Notes: a model not told the origin generated them from the sequence alone. A DNA stretch of 64,000 nt from Flavobacterium frigoris (GCF_900111075.1 NZ_FOFZ01000007.1:124001-188000), one strand, 5' to 3'. Positions 48,400 through 58,161 are shown, counted from the first letter of the stretch. A program made the numbers and translations.

Positions 48400-48444
48400 T
48401 TTTCTAGTTTAAAGTTTAGTGTTTGAAGAGTAGTAATTTTGACA

Positions 48445-48837
48445 CTAGTTCTCTTCCTCTTCGTCAGTTTTTATTTCATTTCCAAATTCGTCAATATCTC
48501 TTCTATCTTTTTTGGTAGGTCGTCCAGTACCATTTTTTCGATAGTGCTCCTTTGATAATTTCAATAGTTCGAGATGCTGGTATGCTTCCGCAGGAGTATC
48601 ATTTCTTCGGTACATATCAACTAGTTTTGCCCCTAAACGGCTTTCTGGAATGTCTAAAACGGTAATGATTTGCGTGATTTGGTCTTTTCTGAAGGTGATT
48701 TTATCAGTAGGAAAAACCTCCTTTGATGGTTTCGCAACAAGGCCATTTACAGTAACATGATTTTTTTTACAGGCTTCTGTTACCATATTTCTAGTCTTGT
48801 AATATCGGACACACCATAAATATTTATCTATTCTCAT
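48445..48837 (-). CDS. S4-domain RNA-binding protein (Hsp15-like)
   Basis: 130 aa from ATG 48837; a further 15-codon in-frame extension upstream lacks family similarity. The S4 domain is MRIDKYLWCVRYYKTRNMV, then TEACKKNHVTVNGLVAKPS, and the tail is basic (KEHYRKNGTGRPTKKDRRD). Hsp15-type proteins bind 50S subunits with stalled nascent chains. Function is family-level. Confidence 0.88.
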   Translation of the reverse strand: MRIDKYLWCVRYYKTRNMVTEACKKNHVTVNGLVAKPSKEVFPTDKITFRKDQITQIITVLDIPESRLGAKLVDMYRRNDTPAEAYQHLELLKLSKEHYRKNGTGRPTKKDRRDIDEFGNEIKTDEEEEN

Positions 48838-48915
48838 AAAAATTCTAAAATCAGAGTTAAATTGTTTACAAAAATCAATCAATATTGTATCTTGCGCACT
48901 TAAAAATCAGCTATA

Positions 48916-49947
48916 ATGAACAAATTTAAGTATTATTTTATTTTATCAATTACAACCCTCTCTTTATTTTCATGTTCGAAGAATAATGACACTGCCGAAA
49001 TTACTCCTCCTAGAGAATATGCAGTACAATATGCCACTGATATTACTGATATAGAAGAATATTTGAATACCTATTATATAACCGTTACTAATAACCCTGG
49101 CTCTTCTGATGATCAGGATGTAGTTTTTACTAAGATTCCCGATGGAGGCACTCAAGCTTCCATTATGTCGTATAAAGATAAAACTACTTTTCCTAAATTG
49201 TTAAGTAGAGACGTATCTCTGCACGATATTACTTATAAATTATATTATTTAGTATTGAGAGAAGGGGTTAAAGAGTCACCTTGTAATGTAGATGGTGTGT
49301 TGGCAGCTTATAAAGGTGATTATCTACAGCAAACTTTAGTGTCAGGCGTGACTTCATTGACTGCAACAGCGTTCCAAGAAGTTAAATATCCTCAAACTTT
49401 TTTTTCTTTATATACAATTGAGAATGTTCCACTTAGAGCATGGAGTGAGATTTTTCCACAATTCAAGACTGGGACTGCAGAATCAAATGGCAATGACGGA
49501 ACTGTATCGTACAAAGATTTTGGTGCAGGAGTGATGTTTATTCCCTCTGGATTGTCCTACTATTCTTCGGGAAGTGATAATATTCCTGCTTATGCGCCTT
49601 TAGTTTTTAGTTTTAAATTATATGCATTGCAACGACTGGATCAAGATGGCGATGGTATTCCTTCTTATCAAGAGGATTTAAATGGCGATGGTTATATGTA
49701 TTATTATGGAAATACTGTCAATTATCCAACAAGTCCTGCAGATAAAATCCGTTATGCTGATGATAGTGATGGGGATGGAATTCCTAACTTTTTAGACGTC
49801 GATGACGATGCAGATGGTTATGGTACAAGAAGTGAAATTACAAAAGCTGATGGAACATTAATGGCTTTTGATGCTATACCGAGTTGTAATGGTGATACAT
49901 CTGATCCTGCACGAATCAAAAAACACTTAGATAAAAGTTGTCATTAA
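48916..49947 (+). CDS. Lipoprotein with FKBP-like domain and Ca-binding repeats
   Basis: 343 aa. Lipoprotein signal ends at LSLFSCSKNND. The middle has a degenerate FKBP peptidyl-prolyl isomerase pattern (TAFQEVKYPQTFFSLYTIEN and FIPSGLSYYSSGSDNIPAYA). The C-terminus carries acidic thrombospondin type 3-like repeats (DQDGDGIPSYQEDLNGDG, DSDGDGIPNFLDVDDDADG) that likely bind calcium. An exported envelope foldase or binder is likely. Confidence 0.78.
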   Translation: MNKFKYYFILSITTLSLFSCSKNNDTAEITPPREYAVQYATDITDIEEYLNTYYITVTNNPGSSDDQDVVFTKIPDGGTQASIMSYKDKTTFPKLLSRDVSLHDITYKLYYLVLREGVKESPCNVDGVLAAYKGDYLQQTLVSGVTSLTATAFQEVKYPQTFFSLYTIENVPLRAWSEIFPQFKTGTAESNGNDGTVSYKDFGAGVMFIPSGLSYYSSGSDNIPAYAPLVFSFKLYALQRLDQDGDGIPSYQEDLNGDGYMYYYGNTVNYPTSPADKIRYADDSDGDGIPNFLDVDDDADGYGTRSEITKADGTLMAFDAIPSCNGDTSDPARIKKHLDKSCH

Positions 49948-49967
49948 AGTATAGACTGAAAACAAAA

Positions 49968-50007
49968 AAAAATCCCATCTCTTTTTAAACGAGATGGGAT
50001 TTTTTTT
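49968..50007. terminator. Terminator between the FKBP-like lipoprotein and transketolase
   Basis: AAAAATCCCATCTC pairs with GAGATGGGATTTTT, flanked by A and T runs, serving both convergent genes. Confidence 0.9.
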
Positions 50008-50023
50008 TGGATATGTATGTGAA

Positions 50024-50977
50024 TTATTTTCTTTTAATAACTCTCTCTACGGCTTCAACAATTGCTTGATTGTTTAACTTGTATTTTTCCATTAACTGTT
50101 CAGGCGTTCCTGATTCTCCAAAGCTGTCATTTACCGCAACAAACTCTTGTGGAGCAGGATGATTCAAGGCTAATACTCTTGAGATGCTTTCGCCAAGACC
50201 GCCAAGGATATTGTGCTCTTCGGCAGTAACAATGCATTTTGTTTTAGCCAATGATTTAAGAATTGCTTCTTCATCCAATGGTTTAATTGTATGTATGTTG
50301 ATTACTTCTGCAGAAATTCCTTTTGCTTCTAATGCTTCGGCAGCAATAAGTGCTTCCCAAACTAAGTGCCCAGTAGCTACGATTGTTACATCGGTTCCTT
50401 CACTTAACAGGATTGCTTTTCCTATTACAAATGGTTCGTCGGCTGGCATGAAGTTAGGTACTACTGGGCGTCCAAAACGCAAATAAGCAGGACCGTGATG
50501 ATCAGCAAGTGCTAATGTAGCCGCTTTAGTTTGATTGTAATCGCAAGTATTGATTACAGTCATTCCTGGTAACATTTTCATTAATCCAATATCTTCAAGA
50601 ATTTGGTGTGTTGCACCATCTTCACCTAAAGTTAAACCTGCATGCGAAGCACAGATTTTTACATTTTTCTCAGAGTAAGCTACTGATTGGCGAATCTGGT
50701 CATAGACTCTTCCGGTAGAAAAGTTAGCAAAAGTTCCGGTGAATGGAATTTTACCTCCAATGGTTAATCCAGCTGCAATTCCAATCATGTTGGCTTCGGC
50801 AATTCCAATTTGGAAAAAACGCTCTGGATGATTTTTCTTGAAATCGTCAAATTTTAACGATCCTATTAAATCAGCACAAAGTGCAACCACGTTTTCGTTC
50901 TTTTGACCTAGCTCAGTCATTCCCGCTCCAAAACCCGAACGCGTATCTTTACTTCCTGTATTTGTATATTTTTTCAT
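50024..50977 (-). CDS. Transketolase, C-terminal subunit
   Basis: 317 aa. This holds the pyrimidine-binding and C-terminal domains of transketolase (GFGAGMTELGQKNENVVALCADL, SHAGLTLGEDGATHQ, TAEEHNILGGLGESI). With the N-terminal subunit upstream it makes the split enzyme typical of many Bacteroidota. It moves two-carbon units in the pentose phosphate pathway. 85 bases separate the two genes. Confidence 0.94.
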   Translation of the reverse strand: MKKYTNTGSKDTRSGFGAGMTELGQKNENVVALCADLIGSLKFDDFKKNHPERFFQIGIAEANMIGIAAGLTIGGKIPFTGTFANFSTGRVYDQIRQSVAYSEKNVKICASHAGLTLGEDGATHQILEDIGLMKMLPGMTVINTCDYNQTKAATLALADHHGPAYLRFGRPVVPNFMPADEPFVIGKAILLSEGTDVTIVATGHLVWEALIAAEALEAKGISAEVINIHTIKPLDEEAILKSLAKTKCIVTAEEHNILGGLGESISRVLALNHPAPQEFVAVNDSFGESGTPEQLMEKYKLNNQAIVEAVERVIKRK

Positions 50978-51062
50978 TTTTTTAAATTCAAAGATTTAAA
51001 AATTTAATAATTGAAAGATTTTGAGTAGTAATTCAAAATTTACAATTCAAATTTTAAAATTA

Positions 51063-51911
51063 TTAATAGTCACCTAAGGTTTCTGGATTTTGAGCAAATG
51101 CATTTTCTAGTTGAGCGTCATTAGGCGCTTTTCCATGCCATGCATGAGTATGCATCATGAAGTCAACTCCATTCCCCATTTCAGTATGCAATAGTACACA
51201 AACGGGTTTTCCTTTTCCTGTTCTAGACTTTGCTTCTGTCATTCCTGCTATAATAGCTTCAATGTTGTTTCCTTCTTTAATGTCAATAACATCCCAATCA
51301 AATGCTTCAAACTTAGCGCGGATACTTCCCATGGCTAAAACTTCGTCAGTAGTACCGTCAATTTGTTTTCCGTTTAAATCGATTGTAGTGATAAGGTTAT
51401 CTACTTTTTTTGCAGAAGCATACATAATTGCTTCCCAGTTTTGACCTTCTTGCAATTCACCATCACCGTGAAGAGTGTAAATTAAATGATTGTCTCCATT
51501 TAATTTTTTAGCTTGAGCAGCTCCAATACCTACAGACATACCTTGTCCCAGAGAACCAGATGCGATCCTAACTCCAGGTAAACCGTCGTGCGTAGTTGGG
51601 TGTCCTTGTAGTCTTGAATTGATTAGACGGAAAGTGGCTAATTCTGAAACTGGAAAATAACCGCTTCTTGCCAAAACGCTGTAGAAAACTGGTGAAATAT
51701 GTCCGTTAGAAAGGAAGAAAAGATCTTCTCCTATTCCGTCCATATCAAAACCTTCTTTGCGGTCCATTAGATTTTGGTATAAGGTCACCATAAATTCTGC
51801 ACAACCAAGTGATCCTCCTGGATGACCTGAGTTGACTGCATGTACCATTCTAAGAATGTCTCTTCTGACTTGGATAGTTAAATCCTTTAATTGTTGTGTG
51901 TTAGGCTTCAT
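51063..51911 (-). CDS. Transketolase, N-terminal subunit
   Basis: 282 aa with the thiamine-diphosphate-binding domain: HPGGSLGCAEFMVTLY, GSLGQGMSVGIGAAQAKKL and the motif GDGELQEGQNWEA, plus LDLNGKQIDGTT-like segment (DLNGKQIDGTTDEVL). It pairs with the C-terminal subunit encoded just downstream. Confidence 0.95.
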   Translation of the reverse strand: MKPNTQQLKDLTIQVRRDILRMVHAVNSGHPGGSLGCAEFMVTLYQNLMDRKEGFDMDGIGEDLFFLSNGHISPVFYSVLARSGYFPVSELATFRLINSRLQGHPTTHDGLPGVRIASGSLGQGMSVGIGAAQAKKLNGDNHLIYTLHGDGELQEGQNWEAIMYASAKKVDNLITTIDLNGKQIDGTTDEVLAMGSIRAKFEAFDWDVIDIKEGNNIEAIIAGMTEAKSRTGKGKPVCVLLHTEMGNGVDFMMHTHAWHGKAPNDAQLENAFAQNPETLGDY

Positions 51912-52119
51912 TTTGTGTGTAAAAGTTAAACTGTGGCAAAGGTAATTTTTATTTTGCCGTAAGACAAATGATTTTTGATTTTGTTATTAGGGCTATTTGT
52001 AGCATAATTGACAGCAAATAAGGGCTGCAATGCTGCTTTTATAAGGATTTAATTTTTGCATTTTGCTCATTTTTACGATTGGTTTTTTTAATTGATGCAG
52101 TAATTATTATCTTGCGGAA

Positions 52120-52701
52120 ATGTATGAACAATTGGCAAAAAGTATTGGAGATAAAGTAACGTTGACCGCGGCCGAATTTGAGGAGTGTAAGACTTTTTTT
52201 ATTCCAAAAAAAATACGAAAGAAACAAACTTTGCTATTAGAAGGCGATGTTTGTACGTACAATGCTTTTATTGAAAAAGGGATTTTACGTTCCTATACTA
52301 CCGATGAAAAAGGAAATGAACACATCATGCAGTTTGCTTTTGAAGGCTGGTGGATTACTGATTTGTCGAGTTTTTTAATGGGCGCGCATTCCACCTTCAC
52401 GATCGAAGCTATAGAAGATTCGGAACTGTTGTTATTAACGGCGGTGGCAAGAGAGGAGCTAATGGATGTGCTACCGGTATTTGAACGCTACCAAAGACTT
52501 TTGTTGCAAAACGCCTATATTGCTTTGCAGGCGAGAGTAAACTCTGCTTTGACTGAAACTGCTGAAGAAAAATACACCAAACTCACTATCGCTTACCCTG
52601 ATGTCATAGCGCGTGTACCCCAACACATGATTGCTTCTTACCTTGGTCTTACCCCAGAAACACTAAGCCGAGTGCGAAAACAAATTACTCTTCGGAAATA
52701 A
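52120..52701 (+). CDS. Crp/Fnr-family transcriptional regulator
   Basis: 193 aa. Residues 1-130 form a cyclic-nucleotide-binding-like domain (LLEGDVCTYNAFIEKGILRS, and FEGWWITDLSSFLMGAHSTF); the C-terminus is a Crp-type helix-turn-helix (VPQHMIASYLGLTPETLSRV). The recognition helix is intact. No Fe-S cysteine cluster or phosphate-binding Arg-Ser is obvious, so the signal is unknown. It may control the Rossmann-like gene 90 bases downstream. Confidence 0.88.
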   Translation: MYEQLAKSIGDKVTLTAAEFEECKTFFIPKKIRKKQTLLLEGDVCTYNAFIEKGILRSYTTDEKGNEHIMQFAFEGWWITDLSSFLMGAHSTFTIEAIEDSELLLLTAVAREELMDVLPVFERYQRLLLQNAYIALQARVNSALTETAEEKYTKLTIAYPDVIARVPQHMIASYLGLTPETLSRVRKQITLRK

Positions 52702-52791
52702 AATTGATTTGGATCAATGGCATTTCTTGTTCTATCTCAATGGAACCAAGGGGGCTCTTACCGTAGTTTTGCAACAGTAAAAACAAGAACA

Positions 52792-53307
52792 ATGCAAAAT
52801 ATACGAACTATTGCCGTTATTGGTGCTGCTGAGAAAAGAAATTTTCCAATACTTAAAGAATTATCGGAGCATTACCAACTTTTATTATTCGATAAAAACC
52901 AAAAAGCACTATCTGATATTCATGAAAGTCTTTTGGCGCACAATCGCCATGGTTATATTGAAAAAATGGATTGCGCTGTAAATGCCAGTTGGGAAGCAGA
53001 TATTATTATTCTTTCTGGTTTTTGTATTAATAATGCAGCTGTTGTTGAAAAAATAAAAGAAGTCGCTACCGCAAAAATCATCATTATTATGGAAAACGAG
53101 GATGAGTTTACATCGTCGATAAACAACCAACTGAGTTTTGATCTTATTTTTCCTCATTCTAAAATAGTAGAAATCATCAATATCTCTACAGATGAAAATT
53201 TAGAGAAAGAATTTCTGTTGGAAGGCCACAACGCAAAAGCTTTGGATACCGTTTCTGGTATTTTCGAAGGATGTGGTTTTACGACTTACTTATCCCAACT
53301 AAATTAA
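52792..53307 (+). CDS. Rossmann-fold protein, unassigned
   Basis: 171 aa from ATG 52792; the frame extends 25 codons upstream but that part looks non-coding. The start MQNIRTIAVIGAAEKRNFPI resembles an F420-type NAD(P)-binding oxidoreductase, with an acidic centre (ADIIILSGFCINNAAVVEKI). No catalytic residues are evident. It follows the Crp/Fnr gene on the same strand and is probably co-regulated. Confidence 0.6.
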   Translation: MQNIRTIAVIGAAEKRNFPILKELSEHYQLLLFDKNQKALSDIHESLLAHNRHGYIEKMDCAVNASWEADIIILSGFCINNAAVVEKIKEVATAKIIIIMENEDEFTSSINNQLSFDLIFPHSKIVEIINISTDENLEKEFLLEGHNAKALDTVSGIFEGCGFTTYLSQLN

Positions 53308-53624
53308 TAATAACGATAGGAGTAATTCCATTTTATTGTGTTATTTTAAACATAGTAGGATTTGTTAGTTCTTATGTTAATGAAGTTGGGGCATATGAGA
53401 AAAAGCCAGCTAGCTAATGGAGATGATTAGCGACAGCAGAAAGGGTTATATATTATGCTGATTGTACCGATGTTTGTTTACGCCTAGGGAATGATTTTCC
53501 GAAAATAGAAGCCTAATTTTTTTATGAATATTTAATTTGTTGTAAGGTTTAAAGTTTTTATTATCGAATACTAATGATGCAATACTGGTGTTTGTTTGTA
53601 CTAAATTTTAAATCTTAATAAAAT
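53308..53624. other. Intergenic stretch with no recognised gene
   Basis: About 320 bases between the Rossmann-like gene and a terminator. No plausible ORF, RNA or repeat was seen. Confidence 0.5.
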
Positions 53625-53649
53625 AAAAAGCCCCAATTTGGGGCTTTTT
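53625..53649. terminator. Terminator of the rhodanese operon
   Basis: AAAAAGCCCC and GGGGCTTTTT form a 10-bp stem with a 5-base loop, flanked by A and T runs; it terminates the minus-strand DUF2892 gene. Confidence 0.9.
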
Positions 53650-53667
53650 ATATGCTGTAATTATAAT

Positions 53668-53916
53668 TTAATTTGTTTTTATTTCTTCATATTCTACATC
53701 CTCAACAGTGTCGGTATTCTTTTTCTTCAGCGGTACTGCACAACCATTCGCTCCACCGCAGCCAGAATTTGTTACGACTTGATATAATAGAAAACCGGCC
53801 AGAAGTCCTGAAAGAATGCTTTGGGTTTGATAGGCTTGTATACCAATGTAAACGCCTAGCGCAAGACGGACAAAACGCATGAAGTGCCAATCATTTAATA
53901 AGGTCTGTGCATTCAT
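53668..53916 (-). CDS. YgaP-like small membrane protein (DUF2892)
   Basis: 82 aa. Two hydrophobic helices (residues 12-30 and 32-50) with FMRFVRLALGVYIGIQAY and LLAGFLLYQVVTNSGCGG, then a charged tail. It overlaps the rhodanese stop by one base (TAATG). DUF2892 proteins are often linked to sulfurtransferases; role unknown. Confidence 0.82.
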   Translation of the reverse strand: MNAQTLLNDWHFMRFVRLALGVYIGIQAYQTQSILSGLLAGFLLYQVVTNSGCGGANGCAVPLKKKNTDTVEDVEYEEIKTN

Positions 53917-54227
53917 TATATTTTGTTTTGTAAGCTACTCCAGCCTCCGCCGTTATGAACTTGTGCAAATCCATTCGATTTTAAAATGCTTTTTGCAGAA
54001 GCACTTCGCATTCCTGATGCACAACAAGTAATAATAGTAGCGTCTTTTTTTAATTTTGGAATATGTCTCGAAAGATCATTTAATGGAGCATTTATTGACC
54101 CTTTTATGTGTCCTTGTTTGTATTCTCCTGGACTACGTACATCTAGAATTACAGCTCCTTGCTTTACTAAATCGGCGTAATTTACTTTTGGCCCTAAACC
54201 AAATAGATTTTTTAATGTGTTTATCAT
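53916..54227 (-). CDS. Rhodanese-like sulfurtransferase
   Basis: 103 aa. Single rhodanese domain with VILDVRSPGEYKQGHIKGSI and the catalytic loop CCASGMRSASA. It transfers sulfane sulfur. It lies one base after a second rhodanese and overlaps the DUF2892 gene. Confidence 0.92.
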   Translation of the reverse strand: MINTLKNLFGLGPKVNYADLVKQGAVILDVRSPGEYKQGHIKGSINAPLNDLSRHIPKLKKDATIITCCASGMRSASAKSILKSNGFAQVHNGGGWSSLQNKI

Positions 54228-54228
54228 C

Positions 54229-54516
54229 TTATTTTGTTGCTTGTGATTTATAATAATTTACGTCTAACCAAGAACCACCATTATAACACTCGACTCCAAG
54301 TTGTGAAAGGAAGTGTTGTGCCTGTCCGCTTCTGTTTCCAGAGGCGCAACATAATACTAAAGGTGCTTTTAATTTTTTTAATTCTTCGACTCTTTCGGGT
54401 ATTTCATTTAGCGGAATATTAATGGAACCAACTACATTACCACCCATAAATTCGCCGTACGAACGCACATCTACAATGGTTCCTTCGTTTTCTTTAATTA
54501 TTTTTTCTACGCTCAT
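54229..54516 (-). CDS. Rhodanese-like sulfurtransferase
   Basis: 95 aa. Rhodanese domain with GTIVDVRSYGEFMGGNVVGS and active loop CCASGNRSGQA. First gene of the three-gene operon. The two rhodaneses share fold but differ in loop residues, so partners may differ. Confidence 0.92.
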   Translation of the reverse strand: MSVEKIIKENEGTIVDVRSYGEFMGGNVVGSINIPLNEIPERVEELKKLKAPLVLCCASGNRSGQAQHFLSQLGVECYNGGSWLDVNYYKSQATK

Positions 54517-54703
54517 TTTGTTTAATTTATAAAGTTTGAATTACGCTCAAAAGAGCACTTTTATTCAATTGGATGTATCGTGTACTCTAATTTGATAAGA
54601 CAAAAGTAACACAAAGGAAAAGGTTTGTCAGTAACTTTTGTTACACAAGCAAATATTTAACGTTCAACATTTAAAATGGTAATTTCCTATATAGTAGTAC
54701 CAT

Positions 54704-54733
54704 AAAAAAAGCCTGTACGGAACAGGCTTTTTA
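54704..54733. terminator. Terminator after the DUF892 gene
   Basis: AAAAAGCCTGT and ACAGGCTTTTT form a stem with a 6-base loop and A/T flanks. Confidence 0.9.
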
Positions 54734-54752
54734 AATTATTTATGATTTCGAA

Positions 54753-55319
54753 TTACATCCGTGGGTTTGAAATAGCATCCGCTTTAAAAGCTTTGTTGTT
54801 AATAGAAGTCATCGCTAACTCAGTTAATCTAGCGTCCGCTTTTTTCTCTTCATTAAGAGTCATAGCTAATAGATCAGCTGCTTTGTTTTCTCCCATTGTT
54901 TTTGCGAAAGCGTGTAAAGTACCATAAGTTGCAATTTCATAATGTTTTGCCTTTTGTTCAGAGGCAATTATACTGGCATCACGTACAATACCTTGATCTG
55001 TTTTGTTGATCATATCATCACTCTCTTTTAGAATTCCTTCCATTGCTTCACATTTTTTTGCAGCAGGTTTAATACCAGTAACTTCGAATATTTTTTCCAA
55101 TCTGGAAATATGTTCGTTTGTTTCGGTCAAATGTTTATTGAGAGTAGTAGTCAGTTCTGGAGTTGAAGCATTTTTTGCCATTTTAGGAAGTGTTTTACTC
55201 AATATTTTTTCTGCATAATAAATATCTTTCAATCCTACTTCAAATAAATCTCTCAATCCATGAGCTGAATTTGTTTTTGCTTTTGTAGCTTCTACTTTTT
55301 TTCCTGTTTGAGTTGCCAT
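54753..55319 (-). CDS. DUF892 ferritin-like protein (YciE/YciF family)
   Basis: 188 aa. The four-helix pattern includes GLRDLFEVGLKDIYYAEKIL, HLTETNEHISRLEKIFEV and ASEQKAKHYEIATYGTLHAF with the family's metal-ligand Glu/His. The N-terminus has a short basic stretch. DUF892 proteins are stress-induced. Two regions flank it with no other gene. Function family-level. Confidence 0.9.
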   Translation of the reverse strand: MATQTGKKVEATKAKTNSAHGLRDLFEVGLKDIYYAEKILSKTLPKMAKNASTPELTTTLNKHLTETNEHISRLEKIFEVTGIKPAAKKCEAMEGILKESDDMINKTDQGIVRDASIIASEQKAKHYEIATYGTLHAFAKTMGENKAADLLAMTLNEEKKADARLTELAMTSINNKAFKADAISNPRM

Positions 55320-55583
55320 AATAATTGATTTTAAATATTAATAGTTTACTTTTTATTTCTATTAAAATTAAAAAAAATAATTGGTGTAAAATTGTTAATT
55401 AACTAAATATCAGTAAAATAGATGTTTTTTAACTAAAAATAATAAGGTGATTCTTTATAATAACTCTTTGTAAATCTAGGGAATAAATTTTAATTGCTTT
55501 CTTGGTTATTACCAAAGTAAATATTGCAACTAGCAAGTTGAATTAGAGAAGAAAAATTTAATTTTAAGCAGTGTATAAAAATA
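55320..55583. other. Upstream region of the DUF892 gene, no gene seen
   Basis: Very AT-rich sequence without a plausible ORF. It should contain the promoter of the DUF892 gene, but no clear -33/-7 pair was found. Confidence 0.4.
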
Positions 55584-55628
55584 ATAAGCTCATTTATGCC
55601 CAAAATGTTTCGGGCTAAGTGAGCTTAT
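55584..55628 (-). terminator. Terminator of the DUF1003 gene
   Basis: ATAAGCTCATTTATGCCC pairs imperfectly with GGGCTAAGTGAGCTTAT; on the minus strand it is followed by TTATTTTTAT. Confidence 0.7.
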
Positions 55629-55697
55629 TGCTATTAGCTTTTTTGAAATAAAAAGAACGGAAAAATTAAAATCTAGATGTTTGATTTTATTCTTTAG

Positions 55698-56114
55698 TTA
55701 GGGCTGTCTTTGAATTTGTTCCAATAGTCTGATTATCTTGTCTAATTTGTCAACTTCAATGCTATTCAGTTTTGATGTCAGCGCTTCTATTTCTAGTTTG
55801 GCTTCCAGATTAGTTTGATAATCTGCTTGTGCTTGTGCTCGGTCTCTTTCGTTTTGTCTGTTTTGAGACATCATGATAATAGGCGCTGCATAAGCAGCTT
55901 GGGTAGAGAATAATAGATTAAGCAAAATAAAAGGATAGACATCCCAATGTTTTATAAAAGCAATTAGGTTTAAGGTCATCCAAAGAACGACTAAAATCGT
56001 TTGCACAATTATGAATTTCCACGACCCCATAATTTTAGCCACGGCATCGGCCAAGCGGCTCCCAAATCCTAAAGCTTCAAAATGTTTTTGGTGCCAATTT
56101 TTTTTTACTAACAT
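55698..56114 (-). CDS. DUF1003 membrane protein
   Basis: 138 aa. Two membrane helices with the family pattern ADAVAKIMGSWKFIIVQTIL and FILLNLLFSTQAAYAAPIIM, then a coiled-coil tail (DRAQAQADYQTNLEAKLEIE). Function unknown. It follows the DUF1622 gene by 34 bases. Confidence 0.87.
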   Translation of the reverse strand: MLVKKNWHQKHFEALGFGSRLADAVAKIMGSWKFIIVQTILVVLWMTLNLIAFIKHWDVYPFILLNLLFSTQAAYAAPIIMMSQNRQNERDRAQAQADYQTNLEAKLEIEALTSKLNSIEVDKLDKIIRLLEQIQRQP

Positions 56115-56148
56115 AATACGTTTATTTGATAAAGGGTTATTGATAGAT

Positions 56149-56493
56149 TTAAATTTTATTTTTTTGCCATGGAAATTTACCTTCGAGTTCGACCTGCAAT
56201 GATAAACTCATAACCGTTCTGATAAAAACTATTAATCCTAAAATCGATACCGATTCTAATGTTGGCTCTGCAACTACTGTGGCAATTATATCAGCAGCGA
56301 TTAATATTTCAAGTCCTAAAAGTATCGATTTTCCCAGCGTTTGTCTTAATTCAATAAAGGGTTCTGGTTTTCTTCTATAAAATAGTACAAGTGACTTGAT
56401 TAGAGAATATAGTACGCCTGTAAAAATGGTAATACACCCTATGATTTCAATAGATGCTGCTATGTAGTTTATAAATATTTTGATATTTTCCAT
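56149..56493 (-). CDS. DUF1622 membrane protein
   Basis: 114 aa with three membrane segments; family pattern AASIEIIGCITIFTGVLYSL, LRQTLGKSILLGLEILIAAD and ILGLIVFIRTVMSLSLQVEL. Likely co-transcribed with the DUF1003 gene. Function unknown. Confidence 0.87.
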   Translation of the reverse strand: MENIKIFINYIAASIEIIGCITIFTGVLYSLIKSLVLFYRRKPEPFIELRQTLGKSILLGLEILIAADIIATVVAEPTLESVSILGLIVFIRTVMSLSLQVELEGKFPWQKNKI

Positions 56494-56688
56494 TTTGCTT
56501 AGTGATTAAAGCTAATTATATGAAGGGTTTTGTGTGAACTATTGTCAGATTATGTGTTTTCTATAGTTCTTGTTTTCTAAAAAAATGTTGTGGTTACAAG
56601 CAAATTCATTATCAATCTAATTTACAGTAAATTTTGTTTGCTAACACAGAGTCATATTATTGATTTGAAATAAGAGTAACAAATAGTT

Positions 56689-57078
56689 TTAGTCTTTTAT
56701 ATATCTATTAAAGTAACAATCGTAACATTCATCGTTAAGAATCAATTGATTGGCAGTTATTGTGAAAGACTGTTTTGAATCATTGTCATAGATAATTAAC
56801 TTTTTTTCCCCTCCAAAAATAGAAATTCCGGTTTGAATAGAGTAGGAGGATTCAAGAACTAAGATCCCATCCACATACTTTTTTACTTTTGTGTTAGAGA
56901 TTTCCAGTTGAATTGATTTTCCAGATGATTGTGGCGTTGTCGTAATTCCGGCAATCCCACCAGAAGATTCAACCCAATTCCATTTTCCAATGATGGTGTT
57001 ATTTTCATTATCGTTCATATGAGTGGAACAGCTAATGATTGAAAATAGTAGTAAGAGTAGGTATGTTATTTTTTTCAT
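56689..57078 (-). CDS. Small lipoprotein, lipocalin-like
   Basis: 129 aa from ATG 57078; an extra 16 in-frame codons upstream would hide the lipoprotein signal MKKITYLLLLLFSIISC. The mature part begins with an IIGKWNWVESSGG motif resembling the lipocalin GxW signature and is beta-rich, ending in DECYDCYFNRYI. Envelope-bound; ligand unknown. Confidence 0.7.
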   Translation of the reverse strand: MKKITYLLLLLFSIISCSTHMNDNENNTIIGKWNWVESSGGIAGITTTPQSSGKSIQLEISNTKVKKYVDGILVLESSYSIQTGISIFGGEKKLIIYDNDSKQSFTITANQLILNDECYDCYFNRYIKD

Positions 57079-57341
57079 TAGTTTAATTTTCGAAAAAAGG
57101 AAAAAAGAAGTTGCTGCTTCTGCCAAATTTGGAACAGTTTAACATTCAAATTTAGGTATTTTTTGGGTTGGTTTTACAATCCTGCAAATAGTACAGATAC
57201 AATTTTAGATAGTCACTGTATTTGCCTTGTAATTAAGATAAATCACTATTTGCATCCCGTTTTTTTCGGGTATTTTGAGCTATGAAGTGTTGCAGTTTTT
57301 TGGTATATGTTTTGATAATAGTTTCGTTTATAGAAATGAAA

Positions 57342-57896
57342 TTATTTATTACTTTCTATCATTTCTAATAATGACTGCAGAATTTCTTGTCCTTCGGGCC
57401 AATATTCTAATTTTGACTCTGAATTCAGATGGCCTTTCTCGCCAATATTTATAAAAGAACTTCCCCATTTTTCAGCTAGCAACGAGGCTCTTTCCAATGA
57501 AATATAGGGATCATTAGAACTTGTGATCACAATGGAAGGGAAATCTAATTTTAATAAAGGAATGGGAGAGAAGTTTCTGATTTCCTCAGGGGTATGCGCA
57601 GCTGAATCTACATCTGCAGGAGCAACAAGCAAGGCACCAACTATTTTATCGGTTTTATTTTCTTTTGACCAATGGCTGATCAACGAGCAGGCAAGGCTAT
57701 GAGCAACGATAATGATTTCACCTTCCGCAGATTCGATTGAAGTGTTCAGGCTTTCCAGCCAATCTTTTAAGATAGGGTTGTCCCAATCTTTTTGAATCAC
57801 TTTTTGAGCAGTTTCAAAATGCTGTAACCAATAATTTTGCCAATGTGTCTCTCCTGAATCTCCTAATCCGGTAACGATTAAAATAGTGTGCTTCAT
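57342..57896 (-). CDS. RBBP9/YdeN-family alpha/beta hydrolase
   Basis: 184 aa. Start motif TGLGDSGETHWQNYW and nucleophile Ser in IIVAHSLACSLISHW, Asp near SSNDPYI and His in GEKGHLNSES are in place. It hydrolyses an unknown ester substrate. Single gene. Confidence 0.88.
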   Translation of the reverse strand: MKHTILIVTGLGDSGETHWQNYWLQHFETAQKVIQKDWDNPILKDWLESLNTSIESAEGEIIIVAHSLACSLISHWSKENKTDKIVGALLVAPADVDSAAHTPEEIRNFSPIPLLKLDFPSIVITSSNDPYISLERASLLAEKWGSSFINIGEKGHLNSESKLEYWPEGQEILQSLLEMIESNK

Positions 57897-58129
57897 GTGT
57901 TTCGTTTTAATTAAAGTACAAATCTGAATCCAAAAAAAAGTTGTTTTCGCATTTCTGGTGGGGTATTATGGTGTGCTTTACTAATAATAGTGGCACTACT
58001 AGATACGAATCTATCATTCATTTCAAATTATTGTGTGCCGTTACAAAGCTAATGAATTCCATTTCTTCCCGTTGTGATATTTTTTAATTTCACTAGCAGG
58101 AAAATGGCAGCGTAGCCTTTTGTAATAAT

Positions 58130-58161
58130 TGCGGTTGCTTTTTCTTTAATTTATATATTTG
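58130..58161 (+). promoter_or_regulatory. Promoter of the lipoprotein hydrolase gene
   Basis: TTG at 58130-58132 and TATATTTG at 58154-58161 with a 21-base spacer, 11 bases before the start codon. Confidence 0.5.
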